In this document: positions 7,259 to 13,055 of the stretch, piece after piece | How the letters are laid out: every line of letters starts with the position of its first letter | Position numbering within the stretch: position 1 is the stretch's first letter | The notes under the pieces: generated by a model | Seen by the model: only the letters and a program-made list of their open reading frames with translations | What the model was told of the DNA's origin: nothing | Databases searched by the model: none | Assembly (NCBI GenBank): GCA_039908285.1 | Contig: JAMOBE010000100.1 | Coordinates: forward strand, 1-13,055 | DNA length: 13,055 bases | DNA from: JAMOBE01 sp039908285 | GTDB taxonomy: Bacteria; Pseudomonadota; Alphaproteobacteria; Rhodospirillales; Rhodospirillaceae | Reading direction: 5' to 3' | Program-made: the position numbers and the translations under genes

Positions 7259-7981
7259 CTATCCCTCTTCGAGAGTGTCGGAGTCCCCACTCGGTTCGAA
7301 AAATGCGAGCTGGCCGAACTCCAGGTGCATGCGCGGGAACCGGAACCGCCGGACCAGGCGATCATTGTGGGTGGCGATGACGACGGTCGTTCCAAGCTTG
7401 TTCAATTCGACGAAAAGATGCAACAGCCGCATGGCGATGCGGTCGTCCACGTTGCCTGTGGGCTCGTCGGCCAGCAGAAGCTCGGGCCGATTGATCACGG
7501 CGCGGGCGATGGCCACCCGCTGCTTCTGGCCGCCGGAAAGGGTGGGTGGCTTGCTGTGCAGGTGGTTGGCCAGCCCGACCCAGGCCAGGAGTTCGGGCAC
7601 GTGCTTCTTGATTTCGTCCTCGCTGACCCCGGCGACTCGCAGCGGCAGCGCCACGTTGTCGAGGGTGGACAGGTGGTCGAGGAGACGAAACTCCTGGAAC
7701 ACGACTCCAAGACGGCGGCGGATGGCGGGCAGGGACTTGCGCCGCGCCGCCGACACGTCACGGCCGAACAGCGCCACCATGCCGCGCGATGGCCGCTGGG
7801 CCACGTACATCAGGCTGAGAAGCGAGGATTTCCCTGCGCCGCTCGGCCCGGTCAGAAAATGGAACGACCCGGGGGGCAGTGCGAAGGTGATGTCCTGCAG
7901 GATCTCGGGGCCTTGTCCGTACCGCAGACCAACGCTTTCGAACCGGACCACGCTGTCGTTTTCCGTCGCGATCTCGCGCAC
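7259..7981 (-). CDS. ftsE: Cell division ATP-binding protein FtsE
   Basis: This is the cytoplasmic ATPase of the FtsEX complex, which works in septal peptidoglycan hydrolysis. The product is 240 residues. It has Walker A GPSGAGKSS (45-53), Q-loop Gln96 in VVFQEFRLL, signature LSGGQKQRVAIARA (148-161), Walker B LLLADEP (168-174) and switch His205 in IATHND. The MYVAQRPSRG segment after Walker A (58-67) fits the FtsE family. The start codon is GTG (complement of 7979-7981), preceded by AAGGTAGGGACT. A second GTG ten codons in is possible but would leave a very short N-terminus. It is the first gene of the ftsE-ftsX-DUF218-plsC operon and is divergent from the zinc-ribbon gene at 8122. Confidence 0.95.
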   Translation of the reverse strand: MREIATENDSVVRFESVGLRYGQGPEILQDITFALPPGSFHFLTGPSGAGKSSLLSLMYVAQRPSRGMVALFGRDVSAARRKSLPAIRRRLGVVFQEFRLLDHLSTLDNVALPLRVAGVSEDEIKKHVPELLAWVGLANHLHSKPPTLSGGQKQRVAIARAVINRPELLLADEPTGNVDDRIAMRLLHLFVELNKLGTTVVIATHNDRLVRRFRFPRMHLEFGQLAFFEPSGDSDTLEEG

Positions 7982-8051
7982 AGTCCCTACCTTGTTCGCT
8001 ACCCTGCGGCGGAGCCTGCCATCGGCGTTTCGTCAGGGGCCGTGAGCATGC

Positions 8052-8080
8052 TTGTGCCAGAGCTAGGGAAGCCTTATAAC
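8052..8080 (+). promoter_or_regulatory. Candidate sigma-70 promoter for the zinc-ribbon gene
   Basis: TTGTGC (8052-8057), 17 bp of spacer and TATAAC (8075-8080) lie in the 140-bp space between the divergent ftsE and zinc-ribbon genes. The -10 is strong (five of six); the -35 keeps only the TTG. Transcription would start near 8087, inside a GANTC site (8086-8090). The central TTATAA is self-complementary and could also serve ftsE on the other strand, but no convincing -35 is seen there. The zinc-ribbon gene has only a weak ribosome-binding site (AGCAGG, directly against the ATG). Confidence 0.4.
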
Positions 8081-8121
8081 TATCAGAATCGCAACGCAAA
8101 AAAAATCGTTCAGTCAGCAGG

Positions 8122-9159
8122 ATGCGCATAACCTGTCCGAATTGCGAGGCGCGGTTCTCGATCGCCGATCACCTCATGGGACCGACCGGCCGCAAGCTCC
8201 GGTGTACGAGCTGTGGCCTGGTATGGCATCAGGCGCCCGGCGATGGCGAGGACGCGACGCCAGCCGCCCCGCCAGCCAAGGCTGCTCCGCGGCCGGCCGC
8301 GGCCAAGCCCGCGGCCAAACCCGCCGCCGCACCCGCGCGCGAACCCCCGCCCCCCCGGGCGCGGGACGCCGCCCCGATGCCCCTCGAGATGGAGCCATCC
8401 TCCCAGGCCGCCGCCGAAGCGGCCGCCGACGTGGCCGTGCGCAACGTGCTGGCGCGCGAGTTTCCCATGGAGGACGATGAGCCGGAGAGAACTGAGAGAG
8501 CGGAGAGGGATGACAGGCGGCGGGACGAGGAGCCGCCCCGAAGCCGGCGCGGCGGCAGGGGTGGCCTGGACGAGTCGTTCTCCCTCGCTACCAGCCTGCT
8601 CTCGACGGCCTCGAACGGCGACGACGGTCCGCCGGATATCGAGCGCATTCTGGCCGACGACGATCCCGATCCGATTCCCGAGGTCTTCTCGGGTCCCAAG
8701 CCGCAGACCAGCGGGAGCGGCAAATCCCATCGCCTGCTGTGGGTCGTCCTGGTGCTGCTGGTGCTCCTCGGCGGCGCCGCGGGCGGAGCGTGGTACAAGC
8801 GCGACATGATCCTCGAACGCTGGCCCGAAGTGGCCGGAGTCATGGAGATGCTGCACCTGCCGGTCGCATCGCCCACCAGCATGCTTCAGGTCAAGGACAT
8901 CGTCGCCGACCGGTTCGCGAAGAACGGCGTCGACATCCTGGTGGTGAAGGGAATCATCACCAACACCTCCGATCAGCCGCGACCCGTCCCCAAGCTGCGG
9001 CTTGGTCTCTACGACGCGGCCAACGCCCTGATCCAGGAAACCGACGGCCAGGCCCTGAACGCCACCCTGCCGCCGGGCGAGTCCACCCGCTTCACCATCC
9101 AGCTCGAGCACCCCGCCCAGGCAGCCCACCACTTCGAAATCGGCTACGTGACGCCGTAA
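8122..9159 (+). CDS. MJ0042-type zinc-ribbon, single-pass membrane protein with DUF3426-like C-terminal domain
   Basis: The product is 345 residues. An N-terminal zinc ribbon, CPNC (5-8) and CTSC (28-31), matches the MJ0042 family including the GLVWHQAP end. An Ala/Pro/Lys-rich stretch (about 44-75) and an acidic and Arg-rich stretch (about 115-150) look disordered. One membrane helix follows (about 204-225). The C-terminal domain (about 245-345) resembles DUF3426: KNGVDILVVKGIITNTS, LRLGLYDA and LPPGESTRFTIQLEHP, a beta-sandwich pattern also seen in FxLYD-type domains. Zinc ribbon inside and beta domain in the periplasm is the likely topology. The function is unknown. Alphaproteobacteria often keep such a gene next to ftsE, which points to the envelope or division, but that is context only. 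It converges on the Cache gene with 33 bp between stops. Confidence 0.85.
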   Translation: MRITCPNCEARFSIADHLMGPTGRKLRCTSCGLVWHQAPGDGEDATPAAPPAKAAPRPAAAKPAAKPAAAPAREPPPPRARDAAPMPLEMEPSSQAAAEAAADVAVRNVLAREFPMEDDEPERTERAERDDRRRDEEPPRSRRGGRGGLDESFSLATSLLSTASNGDDGPPDIERILADDDPDPIPEVFSGPKPQTSGSGKSHRLLWVVLVLLVLLGGAAGGAWYKRDMILERWPEVAGVMEMLHLPVASPTSMLQVKDIVADRFAKNGVDILVVKGIITNTSDQPRPVPKLRLGLYDAANALIQETDGQALNATLPPGESTRFTIQLEHPAQAAHHFEIGYVTP

Positions 9160-9192
9160 TACCCGTGGCATCGGGAGCACGGCATCAAGGTG

Positions 9193-10242
9193 CTACTTCT
9201 CCCAGAAGCCCTCGCCGTTGACCGGATCCAGGTGGAGCAGCGTCCACGGCCGATCGGGAACCGGCCCATAGGCCAGAACGTAGAAGCGACCATTCAGCTT
9301 GAGAGGAACGACGCCGGTTTCGCCGTGCTGGATGGACTCGATGGCCGCGGCGAAGTCGGGATCGGCGCTGATGGCGGCGGCCGGCCGCAGATAGTCCTCG
9401 ACCCGGTCCGCTGACTGATCGTCAGGCCGCTTCTTCTCCAGGCGGTGGCCCATCGGGATGTTGTAGCGGGTCTCCTGGCGGCTGTCGGCGACCAGCCGTC
9501 CCTTGCCGTCCATGATGAAGAACCGTCCCTCCTCGTCCCGATCGACGGCGGTATCGCGGTTGCTGACGAAGGCGAACTCCCGGGTACGGATGACGCTCTC
9601 GTAGACGGCGATGGGAACCTCGAAGTGGAAGAAGCCGAGCTTTTCGTTGTCAAGGCTGACCACCGGCGAGGCGAAGGCCGTCACCCATTCGTAGGCATCG
9701 GTGGACAGGTAGGGGTCGGACATGAACACTCCGCCCCGGGAAAGCCGCAGGGTGGGGCCGAAGAAGGACGTGTCGCCCTCCTCGGACGAGAACAGGGACG
9801 ACGGCTGGACCTTGCCGCCAACCACCCGCATGTGTTCCTGGCCCTCCTTGTCGACGAGACAGCTTTCGGCGATGGGAAAGCGCTTGTGCAGGACCAGGAC
9901 CCACACCTCCATTTCCTTGCGCAGGTCGTTCTGCGTGGGCGTAAGCTGTATCTGTCCGAGCACATCGTATCTGTTGCGGCGCGACTCCGTCAGGGACAGG
10001 TAGCCGGCGAACAGCGGCAGGTCGAGCGACGACAGCATGCTGCTCCTGGTCTCGCTGTGGAACATCTTGAGGCGGAACTGCATCAGCTCCAGCTGCCGCT
10101 GTGCCTGCGCCTCCGCCTCCGCCACCGTCGCCGCCGGAGCGGCCGCGACCAGCCCGGCCATGGGCGGAGCGGCCAGCGTCCCAACCACGAGTGCCGGCAC
10201 CATGATCCACGCCGCAACGAGTGCCCTGATCGTCGTCCGCAT
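9193..10242 (-). CDS. Exported Cache-domain sensor protein without an output domain
   Basis: The product is 349 residues. A signal peptide or N-terminal anchor (about 1-36) is followed by an alpha-helical segment (about 40-70). The rest looks like a double Cache (dCache_1/PDC) ligand-binding region: FMSDPYLSTDAYEWVTAFASPV (about 173-194, split here only by length), GFFHFEVPIAVYESVI (203-218), FFIMDGKGRLVADS (241-254) and FYVLAYGPVPDRPWTLL (320-336). Such domains normally sit outside the membrane in chemoreceptors, histidine kinases or cyclic-di-GMP enzymes. Here there is no second membrane helix and no HAMP, kinase, GGDEF or MCP part. The ATG at 10242 has GGAGAGG six bases upstream. The ligand is unknown. 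The gene stands alone, divergent from the mod operon and convergent with the zinc-ribbon gene, so it may act as a binding protein for a receptor encoded elsewhere. Confidence 0.8.
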   Translation of the reverse strand: MRTTIRALVAAWIMVPALVVGTLAAPPMAGLVAAAPAATVAEAEAQAQRQLELMQFRLKMFHSETRSSMLSSLDLPLFAGYLSLTESRRNRYDVLGQIQLTPTQNDLRKEMEVWVLVLHKRFPIAESCLVDKEGQEHMRVVGGKVQPSSLFSSEEGDTSFFGPTLRLSRGGVFMSDPYLSTDAYEWVTAFASPVVSLDNEKLGFFHFEVPIAVYESVIRTREFAFVSNRDTAVDRDEEGRFFIMDGKGRLVADSRQETRYNIPMGHRLEKKRPDDQSADRVEDYLRPAAAISADPDFAAAIESIQHGETGVVPLKLNGRFYVLAYGPVPDRPWTLLHLDPVNGEGFWEK

Positions 10243-10447
10243 GATGACCTCTCCGCCAGTCCAGAGGAATACTCATACACGCTTCGGGGAAATCTTGGAA
10301 TTCTTAGAAATGCCCGGGATACAGGTCACTGGTCGATTCCCGTCCGGTCTCGAACTATAGTGACCCCCGGCCACGGCGGAACGGGACGGGGAAACCGGGA
10401 AATGAGCGAACGTCTTGGAATATAGAAACGGGCCAGCAACGCATGCT

Positions 10448-10489
10448 CCCTCTCCCCCTCGAGGGGGAGAGGGCCGGGGTGAGGGGGTG
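10448..10489 (+). repeat. C/G-rich palindromic element, copy 1
   Basis: CCCTCTCCCCCTC (10448-10460) is followed at once by its exact reverse complement GAGGGGGAGAGGG (10461-10473), then by the tail CCGGGGTGAGGGGGTG (10474-10489). The layout (hairpin plus GGGGTGAGGGGG tail) resembles small dispersed palindromes I recall from many GC-rich proteobacterial genomes. Copy 2 (10520-10566) is the same layout in reverse orientation. Confidence 0.8.
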
Positions 10490-10519
10490 GGGCAACCGGC
10501 ACCCTGTCGAGAGCTTCGG

Positions 10520-10566
10520 CACCCCCCTCACCCAACCCTCTCCCCCCTGAAGAAGGGGGGAGAGGG
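10520..10566 (-). repeat. C/G-rich palindromic element, copy 2 (inverted)
   Basis: In reverse orientation this has the same tail (CACCCCCCTCACCC, 10520-10533) and the same hairpin arms, CCCTCTCCCCCC (10536-10547) and GGGGGGAGAGGG (10555-10566), around a TGAAGAA loop. The arms pair perfectly over 12 bp. The tails of the two copies can also pair with each other apart from one extra base, so the whole of 10448-10566 could fold into a compound structure with two hairpins on a shared stem, or each could fold alone. Confidence 0.8.
10536..10566 (+). promoter_or_regulatory. Hairpin that contains the modA ribosome-binding site
   Basis: The only purine-rich sequence at a usable distance from the modA ATG is GGGAGAGGG, which lies wholly inside the 3' arm of the repeat hairpin. 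The arm ends seven bases before the ATG at 10574. In RNA this arm can pair perfectly over 12 mostly G-C base pairs with 10536-10547, which would hide the ribosome-binding site. The geometry is seen directly. That it lowers or controls modA translation is inferred. Confidence 0.5.
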
Positions 10567-10573
10567 CTTGCTG

Positions 10574-11350
10574 ATGTTGCGGCGGCTCCTGCCGATCCTG
10601 ATCCTGTCCCTGATCCTGTCGGCCGGTCGCGCCGCCGCCGGGGAGGCTCCGGCCATCGCCGCCGCCGCCGATCTTCAGGTCGCGCTCACCGAGCTGGCCG
10701 GCCGGTTCAGGGCGGACACGGGCCGGGAGGTCAGGCTCGCCTTCGGCTCGTCGGGGAACTTCGCCCGCCAAATCCGTCAGGGCGGCCCGTTCGAGCTGTT
10801 CCTGTCGGCGGACGAGGAGTACGTCCTGGCGCTCGCGCGCGACGACCTGACGCGGGACGAGGGGGCGTTGTACGCCGTCGGACGGATCGTCCTCGTGGTG
10901 CCGCGAGACTCGCCCCTCGAGGTGGACGGCTCGCTCGCCGACCTGCGGGCGGCACTGGCGGACGGGCGACTCGAGAGGTTCGCCATCGCCAACCCCGAGC
11001 ACGCGCCCTATGGCCAGCGGGCCGAGGAGGCATTGCGCCACGCCGGCCTGTGGGACGCGATCGCCCCGCGTCTGGTTCGCGGCGAGAACGTCGCCCAGGC
11101 GGCCCAGTTCGCCACCTCCGGCTCGGCGCAGGGCGGGATCGTCGCCTGGTCCCTGGCCTTGTCGCCCGGGTTCGCGCACCTTGGCGCCTTCGCCCTGATC
11201 GCCGAGGACTGGCACACGCCGCTGCGGCAGCGCATGGTACTGCTGAAGGGAGCCGGCGCCGTGGCCGAGCACTTCTATGCCTATCTGCGGCAGCCGGCGG
11301 CCCGCGAGGTTCTGCGCCGCAACGGCTTCGCGCCACCGGACGGGGAGTAG
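10574..11350 (+). CDS. modA: Molybdate ABC transporter, periplasmic substrate-binding protein
   Basis: ModA captures molybdate (often also tungstate) in the periplasm and hands it to ModBC. The product is 258 residues with a signal peptide (about 1-22, RRLLPILILSLILSAG then AAA before the likely cut). Typical blocks follow: AAADL (30-34), LAFGSSGNFARQI (55-67), GPFELFLSAD (71-80), ANPEHAPYGQRA (139-150) and the GENVAQAAQFATSGSAQGGIVA stretch from about 170. The last block fits the Azotobacter-type ModA group better than the E. coli type. An ORF of the same frame opens at 10415, but it would translate the palindromic repeats before reaching the signal peptide, so ATG 10574 is preferred. modB starts five bases after its stop. 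Molybdate and tungstate cannot be told apart from sequence alone. Confidence 0.92.
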   Translation: MLRRLLPILILSLILSAGRAAAGEAPAIAAAADLQVALTELAGRFRADTGREVRLAFGSSGNFARQIRQGGPFELFLSADEEYVLALARDDLTRDEGALYAVGRIVLVVPRDSPLEVDGSLADLRAALADGRLERFAIANPEHAPYGQRAEEALRHAGLWDAIAPRLVRGENVAQAAQFATSGSAQGGIVAWSLALSPGFAHLGAFALIAEDWHTPLRQRMVLLKGAGAVAEHFYAYLRQPAAREVLRRNGFAPPDGE

Positions 11351-11355
11351 GCGCC

Positions 11356-12021
11356 ATGGACTGGACCGCGCTCGGGTTGTCGCTGCGGCTCTCGCTGTGG
11401 ACCATGCTGGTGCTCCTGCCGGTGGGGGTGGGGCTTGGCCGCCTGCTGGCCTATGGGCGGTTCCGCGGCCGCGGCGTGGTGGAGGCCCTGCTGGCCCTGC
11501 CGCTGGTGCTGCCGCCGACGGTGATGGGCTACTACCTGCTGCTGGCCTTCGGCGGCCAGGCGCCGTTCGGACACCTGTGGCGCGACCTGTTCGGCCGGTC
11601 GCTGGCCTTCTCGTTCGAGGGGCTGCTGCTGGCCTCGGTGCTGTTCAACCTGCCATTCGCCATCCAGCCCATGCAGCGGGCGTTCGAGACCATCCCCCGC
11701 GAGGTGCGCGAGGCCGCCCTCTGCTGCGGGCTGTCGGCACGGCGCACCCTGTGGCGCATCGAGCTGCCGCTCGCCTGGCCGGGCGTCGTGTCGGCCATGG
11801 TGCTGACCTTCGCCCACACCCTGGGCGAGTTCGGCGTCGTGCTGATGGTGGGCGGCAACATCCCCGGCGAGACCCGGACCATCGCCATCGCCATCTACGA
11901 CCGGGTGCAGGCCCTGGACACGGCGGCGGCCGGGGTGATGTCGGCGGCGCTGCTGGCCGTGTCGCTGCTGGCCATCAGCCTGTCCTACGCGGCGGCCCGG
12001 CGGGGGAGCCCCCATGCCTGA
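11356..12021 (+). CDS. modB: Molybdate ABC transporter permease
   Basis: ModB is the inner-membrane channel subunit that receives molybdate from ModA. The product is 221 residues, typical for the family, with about five membrane helices (near 10-30, 43-65, 86-105, 143-163 and 193-212). The EAA loop that docks on the ATPase is clear: EAALCCGLSARRTLWRIELP (119-138). LALPLVLPPTVMGYYLLLAFG (47-67, one of the most conserved ModB stretches) and THTLGEFG-like FAHTLGEFG (152-160) support ModB rather than another permease. The ATG at 11356 is preceded by GGGGAG, which overlaps the end of modA. The same frame is open further upstream inside modA, but that is a shadow. It overlaps modC by eight bases. 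Confidence 0.93.
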   Translation: MDWTALGLSLRLSLWTMLVLLPVGVGLGRLLAYGRFRGRGVVEALLALPLVLPPTVMGYYLLLAFGGQAPFGHLWRDLFGRSLAFSFEGLLLASVLFNLPFAIQPMQRAFETIPREVREAALCCGLSARRTLWRIELPLAWPGVVSAMVLTFAHTLGEFGVVLMVGGNIPGETRTIAIAIYDRVQALDTAAAGVMSAALLAVSLLAISLSYAAARRGSPHA

Positions 12022-13055
12022 CTCCGGCATCGACCTTGCCGTCCGTCAGGCGTCGCCCATCGGGCTCGACGCACGATTCACCTGCGCGCAGGGCGAGGTT
12101 CTGGCCCTGGTCGGTCCCTCCGGCAGCGGCAAATCAACGCTGTTGCGCTGCATCGCCGGGCTGGTGTCGCCTGGGCAAGGGCGCATCGTCGTCGGGGGGG
12201 AGACCTGGCTCGACACCGCCTCGGGAGTGGCGCTCGGGCCGCGCCGGCGGCGAGTCGGCTTCGTGTTCCAGAGCTATGGCCTGTTTCCCCACCTCTCCGC
12301 CCTCGACAACGTGCTGGAGGGGATGGGGCGGACCGGCCAGTCAAAGGCCATCCGCACGGCGCGCGCGCGGGAGTTGCTGGCCCTGGTGCGCCTCGCCGGA
12401 CTCGAGGACCGCCGGCCCGCCGCCCTCTCCGGCGGCCAGCAGCAGAGGGTCGCCGTCGCCCGCGCCCTGGCCCGCGAGCCCCGCGTGCTGCTGCTGGACG
12501 AGCCCTTCTCGGCGGTGGACCGGGTCACGCGGGAAAGGCTCCATGCTGAACTGGCCGGCCTGCGGCGGCACCTCGCCATGCCGGTGATCCTGGTCACCCA
12601 CGACCTGGAGGAGGCCACCCTGCTCGCCGACCGCCTGTGCGTGCTGGCCCATGGCCGGACGTTGCAGACCGGCGCCCCCCTCGACGTCCAGGAGCACCCG
12701 GCCAGCGCCGAGGTGGCTCGCCTGCTCGGGATCCGCAACATCTTCGACGGCCGTGTCGTCGAGCATCGGGAGACCGAGGGTGCCACCGTGCTGGACTGGG
12801 ATGGGCGGACGCTGCTCATTCCCCTTGAGCCGCGGTTTGCGCCGGGGAGCCCCGTGACCTGGGCCATCCCGCCGCGTGGCGTGCTGCTCCTGCCCCGCGG
12901 CGAGACCACTCCGCGACCGTGGGACAACCCACTGGCCGGGACCGTTGCCGCCGTGCTGGTCCTGGGTGACCGGGTGCAGGCCTCCGTCCGCGCCGATGGC
13001 CCCGGCTCCGGCCCCGGCCCCGGCCCCGGCCCCGGCCCCGGCCCCGGCCCCGGCC
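12014..13055 (+). CDS. modC: Molybdate ABC transporter ATP-binding protein, 3' end missing
   Basis: ModC hydrolyses ATP to drive molybdate import through ModB. The frame is open from ATG 12014 to the window edge (347 codons, no stop), so the gene is incomplete. It has Walker A GPSGSGKST (34-42), Q-loop Gln86 in FVFQSYGLFPHLS, signature LSGGQQQRVAVARAL (138-152), Walker B VLLLDEPFSAVD (158-169) and switch His196 in VTHDLEEA. A regulatory extension from about 240 leads into a molybdate-binding TOBE-like region (NPLAGTVAAVLVLGDRVQASV, about 305-325). From residue 329 the reading becomes Gly-Pro repeats encoded by a GGCCCC microsatellite, up to the edge. A normal ModC is about 350-370 residues, and the final TOBE strands expected here are not seen. 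The start overlaps the modB stop by eight bases. Confidence 0.92.
   Translation, partial: MPDSGIDLAVRQASPIGLDARFTCAQGEVLALVGPSGSGKSTLLRCIAGLVSPGQGRIVVGGETWLDTASGVALGPRRRRVGFVFQSYGLFPHLSALDNVLEGMGRTGQSKAIRTARARELLALVRLAGLEDRRPAALSGGQQQRVAVARALAREPRVLLLDEPFSAVDRVTRERLHAELAGLRRHLAMPVILVTHDLEEATLLADRLCVLAHGRTLQTGAPLDVQEHPASAEVARLLGIRNIFDGRVVEHRETEGATVLDWDGRTLLIPLEPRFAPGSPVTWAIPPRGVLLLPRGETTPRPWDNPLAGTVAAVLVLGDRVQASVRADGPGSGPGPGPGPGPGPGPG
12998..13055. repeat. GGCCCC hexanucleotide microsatellite at the window edge
   Basis: One GGCCCC, one variant GGCTCC, then seven perfect GGCCCC units (13010-13051) and a partial eighth run to the last base. The unit is in frame with modC and encodes Gly-Pro. 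Changes by whole units would keep the frame. The opposite strand is GGGGCC, which can form G-quadruplexes, so polymerase slippage and poor sequencing are both likely here. The true length cannot be known from this window. Confidence 0.9.

Larger units (their letters stand above)
10243..10573. other. Intergenic region between the Cache gene and modA
   Basis: This 331-bp region separates the divergent Cache gene and modA. Its left 200 bases should contain promoters for both. I see possible -10 elements (TATAGT at 10356-10361 within the 8-bp palindrome ACTATAGT, and TATAGA at 10421-10426) but no good -35 for either. I recognised no ModE site and no molybdenum-cofactor riboswitch. One GANTC site is at 10335-10339. 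The right 125 bases are two inverted copies of a C/G-rich palindromic element, listed separately. Confidence 0.6.

Noticed and set aside
6381..8045. Plus-strand open frame (554 codons) opposite ftsX and ftsE
   Set aside because: It is a shadow of two confirmed minus-strand genes in a GC-rich genome, with no domain signal and no ribosome-binding site.
9163..9182. Possible bidirectional terminator between the zinc-ribbon and Cache genes
   Set aside because: CCGTG (9163-9167) can pair with CACGG (9178-9182), but the stem is only five base pairs with a ten-base loop and no T-tract on either side, so the evidence is too weak to annotate.
10415..10573. N-terminal extension of modA from the ATG at 10415
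   Set aside because: It would translate both palindromic repeats into Pro/Gly/Arg-rich sequence and bury the signal peptide 53 residues in. The ATG at 10574 has a purine-rich site seven bases upstream and starts directly with a signal peptide.

Overview
The window is very GC-rich and reads as chromosomal DNA of an alphaproteobacterium, most likely from the Rhodospirillales or a related group. This rests on four things: the ftsE-ftsX-DUF218-plsC gene order with a divergent MJ0042-type zinc-ribbon gene, an alphaproteobacterial-type class II ribonucleotide reductase, strong GC preference at third codon positions, and short TTTCCGCT/AGCGGAAA palindromes of a kind I recall from such genomes. The taxon is inferred, because no rRNA or other marker gene is present. 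Both edges lie inside repeats (a palindromic repeat at base 1, a GGCCCC microsatellite at the last base), so the window may be a whole assembly contig that broke at repeats.

Bases 1-119 hold a cluster of palindromic repeats, one of which supplies the stop codon of the first gene. Six minus-strand genes follow, read from right to left. The first four form a tight cell-envelope operon: ftsE (7259-7981), ftsX (6357-7256), a DUF218/YdcF-family gene (5746-6354) and a PlsC-family acyltransferase (5006-5749). Their junctions are 2 bp, 2 bp and a 4-bp GTGA overlap. After a 242-bp gap with its own promoter come a B12-dependent class II ribonucleotide reductase (nrdJ, 2448-4763) and, 16 bp later, a TPR protein with an O-GlcNAc-transferase-like (SPINDLY family) domain (116-2431). 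The gap upstream of nrdJ carries a good sigma-70 promoter, three GANTC sites and two DnaA-box-like sequences, which suggests cell-cycle-linked control of dNTP supply.

Divergent from ftsE is a membrane protein with an N-terminal zinc ribbon (8122-9159). It converges on a minus-strand gene for an exported Cache-type sensor domain with no output domain (9193-10242). A 331-bp intergenic region follows, holding two inverted copies of a C/G-rich palindromic element. The second copy contains the ribosome-binding site of modA in its 3' arm.

The right end is a modA-modB-modC molybdate ABC transporter operon (10574 to beyond 13055). modC is cut off by the window edge inside a run of GGCCCC hexamers that encodes Gly-Pro repeats in its C-terminal TOBE region.

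I found no CRISPR array, tRNA, rRNA, transposase, phage gene or recognisable new defence system. The most interesting leads are regulatory: the repeat-borne modA ribosome-binding site, the nrdJ promoter region, the divergent glycosyltransferase-like protein beside nrdJ, the orphan Cache protein and the repeat in modC.
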